A DNA stretch of 64,000 nt from Chamaecyparis obtusa (taxonomy: Eukaryota > Streptophyta > Pinopsida > Cupressales > Cupressaceae), in contig BSBK01007741.1 of the NCBI GenBank assembly GCA_027943335.1, forward strand, positions 248,001 to 312,000, given 5' to 3'. This document shows positions 46,369 through 58,500 of this stretch, piece by piece (the stretch's first letter is position 1; the number at the start of each line of letters is the position of its first letter). The notes beneath the pieces were generated by a model. It was not told the origin of the DNA, did no database searches, and saw nothing but the letters and a program-made list of their open reading frames with translations. The translations under genes and the position numbers were made by a program.

Positions 46369-46373
46369 CCTAG

Positions 46374-47031
46374 TGCAAGGGAGGATGTAGACAAGGGAAA
46401 AAGGCACACCCTAATCCAAATCTACCTTGTAGAGATCACACGAGGAAGTAATAACACACAAAAGAGAGGGAGAAAGCAGATCAACTCCTTAGATTTCTTA
46501 AAATTTATTTATATATGTCAGGCTGTAAGGCCTTCCCGATTAGGGCCAGATATTACAATTCAATTACAATAGTCCTCCAACATGCGAGGATTCAAAAACT
46601 ATCTTCCATCTTCTAACTTCTATCTTCTATCAAAAAATTGATCTCCTAAACTACAACCAAATATTACAATCTATACAAGAGACTACCAAACAAGTCGGCC
46701 TACAAATCCATCATTAATAGAAGGAATGACCAGATCTAGGTCCACACACTTCCCAATGATAGATACCAACATTAAATCCACAACCATAATTAATTGCACA
46801 AGTCAGCTTGAACAGAAAACTAAAACAAACAACTCGGTAAGCAAGGATAACCGAGTGCCAGGAAAAGATAACCAAGTGCCAGGGAATTATCCAACCAACT
46901 TGATTAATGAAGGAACCGAGCAATTACTGAGCCAACTCGGTCAAAGTAGGAACCAAGAAACATAGGAAAACTCAAACATGTTTTTGGTGACACAGGATTG
47001 CCAAGGACCCGAGATGCTCTTGCATCAAACA
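46374..47031 (-). repeat. 5' LTR of element E
   Basis: 658 bp, the same length as the other copy, TGCAAGGGAG to GCATCAAACA on the plus strand. Confidence 0.93.
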
Positions 47032-48139
47032 ATGTACACCAAGTATAGTGTATACTGAGTACAATGTTAACCAAGTTAGTTATCACTGACAGATCATTGT
47101 ATTGACCGAGTGAAAGAAATAAATGGAACTAATGACTATCAACTAAACATGATGAGTTGGACAATTGTGACTGATTCTAAGGTTAAAGATAATGTTTGTT
47201 ATATGATCAAACATCTGACAAAATTCAAGGATGATCGAATGAAGGAGAATCAAATGTGTTACTGACAAAACTCCGAGGAAGGTTAAAGTAGAAAAATCAA
47301 TGGTGAATATTAAGAGTCAAAATCTATGGCTGGAAATAAAATGGTTTATGATGTCTATAAAAGGAGATAAGAGATACAGATTAAATTTTGGAATGTGCAT
47401 GAGGAGATTGCATTCATTCGAAGCTGTTCAAACAGGTTGAAGATAGAACTCCAGGAAAATTTGTGGACAACACCGAGTTTCAGAGAAAAGAATTTACTGA
47501 GCAGAATAGAATTGGAGGAAACAAAGGAATTGAATTGAGATTATTGGACAGAGTTATTTTGAACTTAGCATAGATGCAAAACAAGTTGTATTTGAATCAA
47601 ATCATTATGGTTGCATTCTAACCATTGCTATAGATAAATCTCTTGATTGAGTGGACTTAATAGTCTTATTATTTCATTACAACATTCAATGAATGTTGAT
47701 TATTTTCTTTTTGACCCATAGTGAATGTTTGGTCAAGGGAGAACTATTAGAGATAAATCCTCTAACTAGGTCACACCTCACAGTGTATTTTGAAACTTTT
47801 AATAGGGTTGGCTCTTAACCGATCTCACTTCAGAAGAGTGAATTATTTTGGGTTACCGGTCCCATGTGGTTTTTCCCCTAATAGGGTTTGTTCATTAAAA
47901 ATCAATGTATATGGATGTGTTGAATTGTTATTTTACTTTGCTCATTACTATAACTGGATTGATCGGTAAATACAGTAGTTAATTTACTGGTATTTAGTAG
48001 ATGAACAAAAAGGCACATTTGATATATTACCAAGTTGATTATTTGATTTGAAAGTTTTGATTTATACATCTGGGAGTGTTTGGGACTATAGGATAACTGG
48101 AGATAGTTGATTCACCCCCCCTCTTAGTTATCTAACAAT

Positions 48140-48154
48140 TGGTATCAGAGCCAG
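48140..48154 (+). other. Primer-binding site of element D (initiator Met tRNA)
   Basis: TGGTATCAGAGCCAG, a full match to the initiator-Met type, 2 nt after the LTR end at 48137. Confidence 0.95.
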
Positions 48155-48200
48155 AGTACCTAAAGGAAAAGTTTGAAGAACTTAAGTAAAAGATCACAAG

Positions 48201-49322
48201 ATGTATAAGAGAGAGGTGCCAAAGTTGAACAAAGAAAAATTCTTGACATGGAAAAGCATAATGAAATTGTATCTATCAGGGATTGGTGAGTCTTCTACAT
48301 ACTACTTGGAAAATGAGTTTATCTTACCCACTGGACCTTTGACTCTTGATCAGATTATAGAAAGACATGAACATAATGCTATGATGATTGAGATTGTTTC
48401 TTCCTTATCAGATGTTGAATTTGAAGATGTTAAGACATGTACAACTACTAAACAAATGTGGGACAAGCTTTCACTAGTTCATGGAGGAGATGTGAATGTG
48501 TTAAGGGATAAGGCTAAGAGTCTTAGAGGAAAGTTTGATGACATGAAAATCAATGAAGGTTAGAACATATCCTAGTATAGTAACCGATTCAAGGAGGTTG
48601 TGAATTCTATCTAAGGAGCAGGAGGTATTATTGATGAAGACACTGTTGTAAGTAAAATTATAAGAACCTTGTTACCTTCCTATGCTATTAGAGTCTCTGT
48701 AATTCATGAAATGAGAAAATCTCCTGGTAATAATGTTACACTTGATAGTCTAATCATTAGATTGACTGCATTTGAGTTGAACAACTTTGATAATAGTATT
48801 GTTCCTACTATTGAATCTGCATTTATGTCATCTCTAAAAATTGGTAAATCAAGTAGCAGACATAAGATAAGAAATGAAAGTGATAGTAAAAGTGAAGAGG
48901 ATGAACTTGATGAACTTGAAGCATTAATGGCTAAGAGATTACAAAAAGGTAAAGGAAGTTATAGAGGTAAACTACCTTTGGTTTGTTTTAGATGTAAAGA
49001 GATTGGTCATATTGCTGCTAGATGTCCTGACAAAAAAGAGGATGAGAAAACAAGTCAGAGATATAATGAAAAGAAGTATGACAGAAGAGATAATCAAGAT
49101 CACAGAGGTAACAAATAGTATGGAAAGAGAGATAACCAAGATTACAGAGATAAAGGAAAGAACACATGCTACCTTGTTGAAGATGAAGATGAAGATACCG
49201 ACACTGACACCGAGACTGATGAAGACATTGAAGTGGTATTTGTGGATTTAAAAGAAGATTCCAAAGAAGAAGAAAGGTATGTTGAAAAGGAACTTATTTC
49301 TAAAGTTAGAAAGAACAATACT
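48201..49322 (+). pseudogene. Gag of element D
   Basis: ATG at 48201: REVPKLNKEKFLTWKSIMKL, then FEDVKTCTTTKQMWDKLSLV, RTLLPSYAIRVSVIHEM, and an intact knuckle CFRCKEIGHIAARCP near 48990, followed by an Asp/Glu-rich stretch (EDEDEDTDTDTETDEDIE). Stops at about 48562, 48573 and 48613 (Trp/Gln to stop) and at 49116. The frame runs straight into protease once the 578-bp insertion and one 12-bp duplication are removed. Confidence 0.92.
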
Positions 49323-49747
49323 CAAATCTATTAGATTTCCACAATCCATGTATATGCTAATATCAATTTCTGGATTCGATTGTGTAAAGTTTTTAACCAT
49401 CAACATTTTGGATCATACTACATGATCCATCATCAGGATGCCAAAGAGCAAGAAGAACAAAAAATGTGCGATTGCAGATCTAGGGGGCAATGAAATAAAG
49501 AGGAGGGAGAAGGGAAGAGGAGAGAGAAAAGAGAGGTACAACAAAAATATAAAAAATATAAGAGGCACATAAAAAAGGCTAAACATGAAAAAAGGACTGA
49601 ATAAGCCAAGTAAATTGGAGAGAAGTTCAAAACAAAAAAGGAAAACACAAACAAAAAGAGGAAACATAAAGGGAAATCAAAAAGATGGACAAATCAAAAG
49701 ATAAAAGAATAGCAAAGAAAAATAAAAATAATTAAAACTAAGATAAA

Positions 49748-49836
<89 letters not shown>

Positions 49837-49900
49837 CAAAATATATTAGACTAAATATAAAAATACATAAATATATGAATATAAATATATGCATATGTGT
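49323..49900. mobile_element. 578-bp insertion with 12-bp target duplication in D
   Basis: AAGAACAATACT (49311-49322) and AAGAATAATACT (49901-49912) flank the unit; removing it with one copy rejoins gag to protease in frame ([11 protein letters not shown]). There are no inverted ends and no LTR. The left half has a GATCATACTACATGATCC dyad and a purine-rich stretch; the right part is an (AT)n tract with an AT-rich tail. A long, nearly exact duplication without inverted repeats suggests target-primed insertion (LINE-type machinery), but no LINE coding part is present. Confidence 0.8.
49752..49835. repeat. (TA)n microsatellite
   Basis: About 42 uninterrupted TA units inside the 578-bp insertion. 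Confidence 0.97.
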
Positions 49901-50177
49901 AAGAATAATACTTGGATTATTGATAGTGGTTGTACACATCATATGACTGGTGATGAAGAGAATTTTGAATACCTTGAACATTATAATTGTGGATTTGTTA
50001 AAATGAGAAATGACACACCTTGTCTAGTGAAAAGAAAAGGGTCTATATTGTTGAAAAATAAGATCATATGTGAGAATGAATATTGGGTGAAAGGACTTAA
50101 TTATAATATGTTGAGTGTAGAACAGTTAAATAATATAGGTCACCAAGTTGAATTTGAGAATAGAAAGGTGAAGATCT
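49901..50177 (+). pseudogene. Protease of element D
   Basis: [20 protein letters not shown] with the intact D-S-G box, then FVKMRNDTPCLVKRKGSILL and LNYNMLSVEQLNNIGHQVEF. Cut after NRKVKI by the solo LTR and resumed at 52134 (YDEAGKLVSTSEKS). Confidence 0.92.
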
Positions 50178-52133
50178 TGTTGGAAATTTGGCTGAGTAGG
50201 ATATCAAGTTGTTGTCATTATGGCAACATATAATCAGTATGAAGATGTAGACACGGAAAATTGGCAAAAGGCTTAAATCAATCAAAAGGTGCAATCAAAT
50301 CATCAAATAGCACGAAAAATCAATAAATGGAACAAAGGCAATTCAAATCAAAGGAAAATTCAATTAAATGATTAAATTGATTAAATGAAGCTTGAAAAGG
50401 GGAAAAACACTACGAAATTGATCAAATTCAATTAATGACATAGTTGTTGAAAGAAAAAATCAAAATGAACATCTTACCCTTCATGGCTAAATTTAATTAC
50501 TTTAATTAATTAATAAATACTAATTTCCCTCAACAAAGCAAAAAGGAGACAAAATGGACACAAATCACTCACTTTTGTTGAGATGGTCCAGCCTTTTGAA
50601 ACTATTTAAATGTTTTTCCCCTCATTTATGGACAAAGCAAAGCCAATTGACCTTACCCAAGCATGACCATGGTTATCTCACTCTACCCCCTACCCTTGGG
50701 AAAATCCTATATATTGAAAGCATTTTTGAAGCATAAATCATCCACTCCATATCTTTGAATTGCAGCAAAGCTCTAGCAATTTGCATCCACATCACTCACT
50801 TATCATTTTCCATTGCTAATTAGCTTAAATTTCTTTGATCATAGTAGATTGTTCATCAAATAGAGCTAGAATTTGATAGAATAGATCTAAATTTCTATAT
50901 CATATAGCTTAATTCTCATCTTTAGAGTGTCACTAGTGAGGATCATAACTGAGAGCCTCATTTACCACTTTATTTTAGAGATCCATGAGATATTTAGATT
51001 AATTGTGCATTATTTAGATTAGTTTGCTTTGAATAGTGTAATTGTCTTTTAAATCTTGTTATTTCATGAAGGTTTAAATCACTCACACACAGAAGATCAC
51101 AATATGATAGCAAGCAGTTATGATAGAGTGCAAGTAAAATTGTCTAAGTATAAGCAGCATTTTCCAATCTAACCAAAGACAGTTTTGGATAGCGATGTTG
51201 ATAGAAGTAAGTTCAGTGCATGAGCACTTGAACATGGATACTTTTATGTATGTTGAAGACTCACCTCAAAGCACAAGTCTATATGGTATATACGGAATGA
51301 ATTATTACAGGATTACAGAGATAGAGTTGAAGCTGACAAGACAGAGAAAAAAGTCAAAATTAGTATGATAGTTAAGGGATTTTTTTTTAATCAAAATAAT
51401 AACTTAATCATATAAGGAACGACATCCTAGATGTTAACCCTTGGGTAGTGCAAGTTAGTGTGTATTTTGTAAAGTGCTTTATGTTTTGTAAAGTCAACTG
51501 TAAAAATTATTATTCTTAATAACTTGTATAAATGTAAGACATATGTAATGTGAAGATAAGTGTGTGATATATACATGTGAAAGAAATTGATGCGAAGTTG
51601 TAAATTGTAAAATTCAAGCAAGTAGACTTTGTATATGTAAGCGAAGAGATAGATCAAAATAGGAAAGCTATTCGACAGAGTGAAAGGTTATATACCCTAC
51701 CCTTTTTGTAATTAGAAGTCATTGTATATTACATGTTTGGGCAGTGAGCTTATCTTGTAATCATTCTATTTGTACTACCAACTCTTAGTAGGGTTGAGGC
51801 TTCTAACAAGGCCTTAAGTCCTTTAATCAGGACAGAGACACTATATGTATGTAATAGACTCCTAAAAGGGTCAACATCCTTTACCAGCTATTTTTGATTA
51901 GTGGATCGTTGTGGGTATCATCCCCACCAAGGTTTTCCCTTGGCCAGGGTTTCCTCAAGAACAAAACATGGTGTTATGAGTTCATTTTCTTTATTGCTAT
52001 GCATGCTATTTAGTTTACTCTATTTTACAAGTATCAAGTTAATTTTCTATATCCATAATTGGGAAAAAGTAAAAGTTTGTAGAATACTGATTCACCCCCC
52101 TCCCCCCCCTCTTAGTATTCCCTATTTCTAATA
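50178..52133. mobile_element. 1956-bp solo LTR of a copia family related to D and F
   Basis: Starts TGTTGGAAATTTGG and ends TTTCTAATA, with a perfect GATCT duplication at 50173-50177 and 52134-52138. Removing it with one GATCT rejoins the D frame (KVKIYDEAGK). The last 400 bp share the layout of the F LTR: GTGGGTATCATCCCCACC, AAGGTTTTCCC, then a C-rich tract and CTTAGTATTCC. Its first 50 bp also match the start of the F LTR. The middle (about 50230-51060) is not matched in F. No coding content. Confidence 0.87.
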
Positions 52134-53700
52134 GATCTATGATGAAGCTGGAAAGTTGGTCAGTACTAGTGAAAAATCTAAAGGTAATTTGTTCTATCTT
52201 GAAAATGTTGAAACTTCTTGTTTGTTGGCTAAGAATAAATATGTATGGTTATGGCACAAGATGTTATGTCATGTGACTTTTGGAAAAATGGTTAAGATCG
52301 GTAAGAAAATGAGAGTTAGAGGTTTACCAAGCATATCTAAACCTGACCATATTATGTGCAAACAATGTAAAATGGGAAAGACGTCAAAATCTAGTTTTAA
52401 GAGAAAAAAATTTCATCTAATGTTATTTTGGAGTTAGTTCATATTGACTTGTGTGGTCCTATGAGAACTCAGAGTTATTATGGAGATAAATTATATTTTA
52501 TGTTATTTTTTTATGACTTCTCTAGGATGATGATTGTCATATTCTTGAAATAAAATCTTGAAACTTTTAAGATGTTCAAATGGTATAAAGCTAAAGTGGA
52601 AAGATAAATTGGTAAAGAACTGAAATGCTTGAGATCAGATAGAGGTGGTGAATTTATTTCTGATGATTTCACTAATTTTTGTAATGAGCATGGAATTAAG
52701 AGACAGGTTTCTGCACCGAGGACACCCCAGCAAAATAGAATTACTGAAAGGAGGAATAGATCTATTGTGAATTGTGCTAGAACACTGATGATTGAAAAAT
52801 ATGTTGCACAAATGTATTGGAGAGAAGTTGTTAGTACTATTGTATGAACATTGAGATGAGTTCAACTAAAGAGAGAGTCAAACAAGACATCCTATGAACT
52901 ATGGTATGGTTACACACCTAATGTGAGTTATTTCAAAATATTTGGAAGTAGATGTTGTTACAAGTAGTGGTTTTCATTGCACCAAAAGATCGATCTGTCA
53001 ATGCCTGATACAACCACTAGACTTATAGAAGACACATGAGGTGGTTAAGCCATGTCATGAATCCCGAGGGGAGTGCTGACCATTTTTCCAACAATCTCCC
53101 CCTCAGCATTACCTGAGGGGATTCAAACCTGTGACCAAGCTCTGATACCACTTGTTACAAATAGTGGTTGTCATTGCACCAAAAGATCGATCTGTCAATG
53201 TCTGATACAACCACTAGACTTATAGAAGACATAGGAGGTGGTTAAGCTATGTCACAAATCCTGAGGGGAGCGCTAACCATTTTGCCATCAGATGTTACAT
53301 TCTAAAAGATCATAGAAATGAGAAATTTGATTCAAAAGGTGATGAAGGAATATTCTTAAGATATTCTACTACAAGAAAAGCATGTAAATGTTGGAATAAG
53401 GCTACTAACAAAATGATTGAAATTGAAAATGTGAGAGTTGATGAATTTACTGGAAAGAATGATGAAGAAAGTAAAAAGGAACCAGAAGACTATGGTAGAT
53501 TTTTTTGCATTGAGGAACATGACACTCTACCCAAACAACAATATGATGTTATCGAGCAACAAGGTAATGCTACTGAGAAATAGTCTTTACAGACTGAGAA
53601 TCAGCAAATTGTTATCGATGAAGATAATGATCATGCACCGAGTGGAGAACATATTGAAGAAAAAAGAACTAAACCTATACTTTCTAGATATGTAAGAAGA
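52134..53700 (+). pseudogene. Integrase of element D (interrupted by a TRIM)
   Basis: Pre-integrase HHCC region WLWHKMLCHVTFGKMVKIGK and HIMCKQCKMGKTSKSSF, then VHIDLCGPMR with the first Asp, CLRSDRGGEFISDDF with the second, and TPQQNRITERRNRSIV with the catalytic Glu. The C-terminal part KIFGSRC is cut at 52955 by the TRIM and resumes at 53291 as YILKDHRNEKFDSKGDEGIF. One frameshift near 52430 and several stops, mostly TAG or TGA. An acidic linker (KNDEESKKEPEDY) follows. Confidence 0.9.
52956..53290 (-). mobile_element. TRIM: 335-bp miniature LTR retrotransposon
   Basis: Two direct repeats, 52956-53094 (139 bp) and 53154-53290 (137 bp), start TGTTACAA on the plus strand, end CAACA/CATCA and are roughly 90% identical. 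The 59-bp interior carries, on the minus strand, a primer-binding site TGGTATCAGAGCTTGG next to the right-hand LTR and a polypurine tract GAGGGGGAGAT next to the left-hand one. Perfect target duplication GATGT at 52951-52955 and 53291-53295; removal restores the D frame (GSRCYILKDH). No coding capacity. All signals needed for copying in trans are present in 335 bp. Confidence 0.96.
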
Positions 53701-53829
53701 CATCACCCACAAGATTAGATAATTGGAGATAGGAGAGTTGGCATGATAACATGAAGTAAGTTAAGAAACAACACATGTTTGGTTTGTAAATTTGAGCCTA
53801 AAACTATTAGAGATGCACTTGAAAATGAT

Positions 53830-54830
53830 GAATGGTTAAGGCTATGAATGAAGAGATTGATTAAATATAGAAAAACAAAACATGGACATTGTTACTGAGA
53901 CCGAGAGACAAAAATGTGATTGGAACCAAATGGATATTCAGAAAAAAATTGAATAAGAACGGACATATTTCAAGGAACAAAGAAAGACTAGTATGCAAAG
54001 GTTATGCACAAGAAGAGGGAATTGACTATGGAGAAACTTTTTCACCTATTGTTAGACTTGATGGAGTTAGAATATTTCTTGCATATGCTGCTTACAAAGG
54101 ATTTAAAATTTATCATATGGATGTTAAATCTATATTTTTGAATGGGATATTTGAAAAGAGGTCTACATTAAACAACATAAAGGTTTTGTTGATCCTAATC
54201 AAAGGAATATGGTATGTAAGTTACACAAAATATTATATAGACTGAAACAAGCACTGAGAGCATGGTATGAAAGACTGCATTCATATCTCATTAGTATTGG
54301 ATTTTTTATAACTAGTGATAATAGCAATTTGTATTTGAAATGTGAAACTGATGATAATATTTTGATTGCTGAAATTTTTGTTGATGCTATCATATTTGGA
54401 GGACATGATAATCTATGAAAATCATTTGCTGATGAAATGAGAAAAGAATTTAAAATGTCAATATTTGGAGAGATCAGATTTTTTCTTGGTTTGTAAATTT
54501 TACAACATACTGAAGGCATATACATTACTCACTCCAAATATATCAAGGAAGTATTAAAGACATTTAGTATGGAGGATTCAAAACTAGTCAGTACACCTAT
54601 GGTTATAGGATGAAAATTGACAAAGGATGACAAGTCAACCGAGGTAAATCAGACATTGTATAGATCTATGATTGACAAATTGATGTATGTTGTGTCTAGT
54701 AGACCAGATATTGTACATGCAGTTGGAATTGTAGCAAGATTTTTTGCTAATCCTAAAGAATCACAGTTGACTATTGTGAAAAGAATTTTTAGATACTTGA
54801 AAAGCATTGAAAACTATGGTTTACATATGG
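53830..54830 (+). pseudogene. Reverse transcriptase of element D
   Basis: [52 protein letters not shown], then in a second frame KILYRLKQALRAWYERLHSY and the catalytic region IFVDAIIFGGHDN at 54377-54388, where YVDD has become FVDA. Then EGIYITHSKYIKEVLKTFSM, STPMVIG and SRPDIVHAVGIVARF. A frameshift near 54165 and several TAG/TGA/TAA stops. Confidence 0.92.
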
Positions 54831-55350
54831 TATAAGAAAGAAGGCAATTTTGAACAAAAAGTTTATACTAGTGTTGATTGGGCTGGAAACATTGATGATA
54901 GAAAGAGCACTACTAGTGGAGCATTCTTTTTGGGAGAAAGATTGGTTACTTGGATAAGTAAGAAAAAAGCATGAATTTCTCAATCCATTGCAAAAGCAAC
55001 AGAAGTAGAATATGTTGTTGTTGTTGTTGCTAATTGTTCGAATATTGCATGGATAAAACAACTTTTGGAAGGTATGAATGAGGAAATCATTGACCCAGTG
55101 ATAATCTATTGTGATAACACAAGTGCAATAAATATTTCTCAAAATCCAGTGATGCATGTAAAGACAAAGCATATATCTATAAATTATCATTACTTGAGGG
55201 AACAAGTACAAGAAAAGCAAGTAAGATTGGAGTATGTGAAATTAAAAGAATAACTTGCTGACATATTTACTAAACCCTTACCGAAGGACACATTTGAGTA
55301 CTTGAGAAGTAGACTAGGGGTCCATCCCCTTTCTAACAATCACTAAGGTG
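54831..55350 (+). pseudogene. RNase H of element D
   Basis: VYTSVDWAGNIDDRKSTTSG (TDADWAG expected, so the first Asp is lost), AFFLGERLVTWISKKKA, a stop, ISQSIAKATEVEYV, VIIYCDNTSAINISQNPVM, HVKTKHISINYHYLREQV and DIFTKPLPKDTFEYLRS. This is the end of pol; sequence from 55351 to the 3' LTR is a non-coding spacer with GGGAGAGA words. Confidence 0.9.
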
Positions 55351-55800
55351 ATTAGGAGGTTGCATCGACCTGTACTATATCAAAATATCAAATGATGTTG
55401 ATGCATGATGTTCACATTTTGGGTTTCTTAAGGTTGTGAAAGCTGGAAGACAAACTGAAACTACATATATGTACATGCAAGGTACTTTAATTTGAACCAA
55501 ACACCAAAGATATTAACTTGGCTATTGAAGAGATAATTATTTTACTTTTTGCATTTTTGTCAAAGGGAGAGAGAATATCATATAAAATACACATAAAGGG
55601 AGAGATGATTGCATGAAGTAAGGGAGAGAGAATAATAGAGAGATTAACAAAAGGGAGAGACATTGATGTTGTGAAGTGATTAAACATATTAAATGCCTAA
55701 GCTAGGGAGAGCTTACCAAGTTACATCATTTGCATACAAAGTTGTAGAATAGTTGTTTGTTATTCTATGGCATATTTCATATTGTGTTGTCATCAATGCC

Positions 55801-55812
55801 AAAGGGAGAGAT
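55801..55812 (+). other. Polypurine tract of element D
   Basis: AAAGGGAGAGAT, directly before the TG of the 3' LTR at 55813. Confidence 0.9.
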
Positions 55813-56212
55813 TGATATAATAAAATCGATTGAATATCTTGAAAGAGATTTTGACAACAATTAGGATATTTAAAAGACACTGATTGATGATCACTGAGCT
55901 ACAAAGGTATATGTGTTACATATTGAATCAGTTATTGTATTGTCATTGATGTCAACTAACTTTGACTATACTTATCATGATAGTTACAAATATCTATAGA
56001 AGGAAATAATGGTGAAGGAATGAGATATCTACATGAAGATGAGATGTAAAAAAAAGATATGGATTGAAGAGAAAAAATCTACAAGTTTATGTGGTTGGTA
56101 AATGAAGAATTCAGTATACACCAAGTTGGAACAATGTACATCAAGTAAGTGTAGTGTATACTAAATACAGTGTTAATCGAGTTAGTTATCACCAACGCAT
56201 CATGGTATTGAC

Positions 56213-57440
56213 TATTGGAAATTTGCTAGCAAGCCAGTACTGACTATATGTTTATCATTGATGACAACATATAGAAAGTAGCATGCTTGGAGGTTTTATA
56301 CAATAAGCTTTCTATATATGTAGCATGGACATGATATCAGCATGATATCATGGGTGCAGAGGTTAACTCTTCGCACAGACAGTTATATTGCAGTTCGTGT
56401 CATCAATGTTCCTGAAAGAGTAATAGACAATGTCTTGTTTATGGTTGTCTATACAGTTATCCTACAAACATGCACCCTTGGATTTATGTTGAAGACATGT
56501 TAGTGATGTTAAGTTCATGGATGCATAGTCTGATGATGAACACAAGAGAAGTTATGTAGTTGTTATTCACCAGTAGCAGTTTCTTGTGTTTGTTCAGAAG
56601 AGCCGACAGAGATTTTATTGGTTCTTGAGTTGAGCCTATCTTGAGGATATGCACCCTTAGAGTGAAGCTTGGAGAAGTGTTATTGATGTTCAATTAAGAG
56701 TGCATGAGTTAATTCAGCTTACCGAGAAAGTTCCAGTTGTTTTGGTAGAGCCGATAGAATGTTTGTTGGAGTTTATTGTGGTTTCTCCAATATGATTTCA
56801 AGGTGGTTCTAACAAGCCGACTTGATTATATCATTTGGAGGAAATATATTTCTAGGCAGTCATTTGTGATTATTGAAGTGTGGTTCATGGTTGATTAAGA
56901 AAAGCAGAGCAGAGTGTACGAGTGGTGGAACCATCAGAAGGTCTATGTGACCAAGTAGAGTACTTGTGCTATTCATTGGAACTGATCCAGATAGTAGGTC
57001 AAAGCACAGTTCACAAAAATCTAGATATAGTGTATATCTTTTATTCAGAAGGTTGTAGCCTTCACCCATTTGAGCAGTGAGCTCTCAGATAGTGCATCCT
57101 CTCCCCTAATAGGGACAATTGTAAAAGACACCTAACAGGATCTAACCCTTGACCAGGTCTACTATACTTAATATATTGTAAAGCTACTCATAACAGGGTA
57201 AAGGATCTTCTAGCAAGGATCATTATACACTAGTATAGAATATTAGTGGGTATCAAGTCCCACCGGGGTTTTTCCCTATTTGGGTTTCCTCGTAACCAAA
57301 ATATTGGTGTTGTGTTCATGTGTAATTTCATTGTGTATATGCTTTATGTTTAAGTATACTTAATTGGATAAAGAATTGAATCTTGTACATAACTGATTCA
57401 GCCCCCCCTTCTCACTTATCTCTAGGGACTATTCCTAAAA
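56213..57440 (+). repeat. 5' LTR of element F
   Basis: 1228 bp, TATTGGAAATTTGC to ATTCCTAAAA. It lacks a segment of about 75 bp present in the 3' LTR at about 62530-62608. Contains TATA-like and C-rich words near its end (GATTCAGCCCCCCC). Confidence 0.92.
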
Positions 57441-57442
57441 AT

Positions 57443-57455
57443 TGGTATCAGAGCC
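57443..57455 (+). other. Primer-binding site of element F (initiator Met tRNA)
   Basis: TGGTATCAGAGCC, full match, 2 nt after the LTR end. Confidence 0.95.
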
Positions 57456-57497
57456 AAGTGCCTCAAAGAGAAATTTTAATAGCTTGAGGTTGATCAG

Positions 57498-58500
57498 ATG
57501 GCATACTTCAGGAAAGAAATTCCTAAGTTTGATGGAGAGAATTATCTTGATTGGAAGAACAAGATGGTAACCCATTTGCAGTGCATTGCTTTTGAAGTTT
57601 TTAATGTAATTGTCAAAGCAGCCAAGATTCCTACCTTAGAAGACCTTGGAAAAGATGATGCTACTGATACACAAAAGGAATTGTTTCATTATAATGCTAT
57701 TTCCAAAGAAGCCCTTATCAGCCCCCTATCTGATGGTGAATTTTCAGAAGTAAAGAAGGTAGATACAACCCATAAAATTTGGAAGCACCTAGAAGACACA
57801 TTTGAAGGAGATAAACAAGAAAAGGATGTGCGTAGAAAGACATGGAAGAAAAGATACAATGCATTAGAAATGTTGCTTGAAGAAAACATCAGAGCTTACA
57901 ATCAGAGGATTAATGAAGCGGTTGTTCGAATCAGGAACAATGGTGGAGAGATATTAGAAGAGGACATCATGGATAAAGTAATGACTACTCTTACTCCAGA
58001 ATATGAAAGCAAGATCAACATCCTTGATGAGACCACGAAGATTACATCAAATTTCAAGAGAGAAACCTTGATTAGCAAGATCTCAGCTTTTGAGATTCCA
58101 AGATTGAAGACAGAACCAAAGAATGAAATAGCTTTCAAAGCAACAGTTCATGGTAAGAAATCTACAAACACCTTTAGTAATTTTGATGATGATGAAGAAG
58201 ATAAAACACTAGATGATTTTATTGCTATGGTTTCCAAAAGAGAAAAGAAAGGAAAAGGAAAATATGAAGGTCAATTACCATTTAAGTGCTTTTCATGTAA
58301 TAAGATTGGTCACTTTGCATCTAAGTGTCCCACTAGAGCTAAAAAGTTCAAAAAGGATTACAAGCCTAAGTATTCTAAGGAATGCTACTATGTTGGAGAT
58401 GGAGTTTCAAATGAAGAATCAGGTGAAGAAGAAATTGGATTCATTTCTATTGTAGAAAAGATGAATAGTAAGTTAGTTCCTAAAGATGAGAAAGTAAATC
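57498..58500 (+). CDS. Gag of element F (open)
   Basis: ATG at 57498, AYFRKEIPKFDGENYLDWKN, then FSEVKKVDTTHKIWKHLEDT, RRKTWKKRYNALEMLLEENI, MTTLTPEYESKINILDE, and an intact knuckle CFSCNKIGHFASKCP near 58288 followed by a Lys-rich stretch. There is no stop from 57498 to 59192, so gag, protease and the start of integrase are one open frame of 564 codons. Gag would form the particle and bind RNA. The start is chosen as the first ATG after the primer-binding site with the usual copia gag opening. Confidence 0.9.

Larger units (their letters stand above)
41164..47031 (-). mobile_element. Element E: chromodomain-bearing Ty3/gypsy (chromovirus)
   Basis: 658-bp LTRs at 41164-41821 and 46374-47031 flank a minus-strand gag, protease, RT, RNase H, integrase and chromodomain. 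Inserted in the 5' LTR of D; the empty site is visible in the 3' LTR of D near 56140. The target duplication is not clean: the right flank suits AATGT and the left has AGTGG. LTRs differ at scattered sites, mainly transitions. Confidence 0.95.
40776..48137 (+). repeat. 5' LTR of element D (split by E)
   Basis: Two pieces, 40776-41163 and 47032-48137, together about 1.5 kb, match the 3' LTR pieces 55813-56212 and 63298-63482 as far as those go. The end TTAGTTATCTAACA is followed by the primer-binding site. The C-rich word GATTCACCCCCCC before the end is shared with the LTRs of F and with the solo LTR at 50178. Confidence 0.88.

Noticed and set aside
49413..49667. Leu/Phe-rich minus-strand frame resembling a membrane protein
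   Set aside because: It is the complement of a purine-rich low-complexity stretch in the 578-bp insertion.
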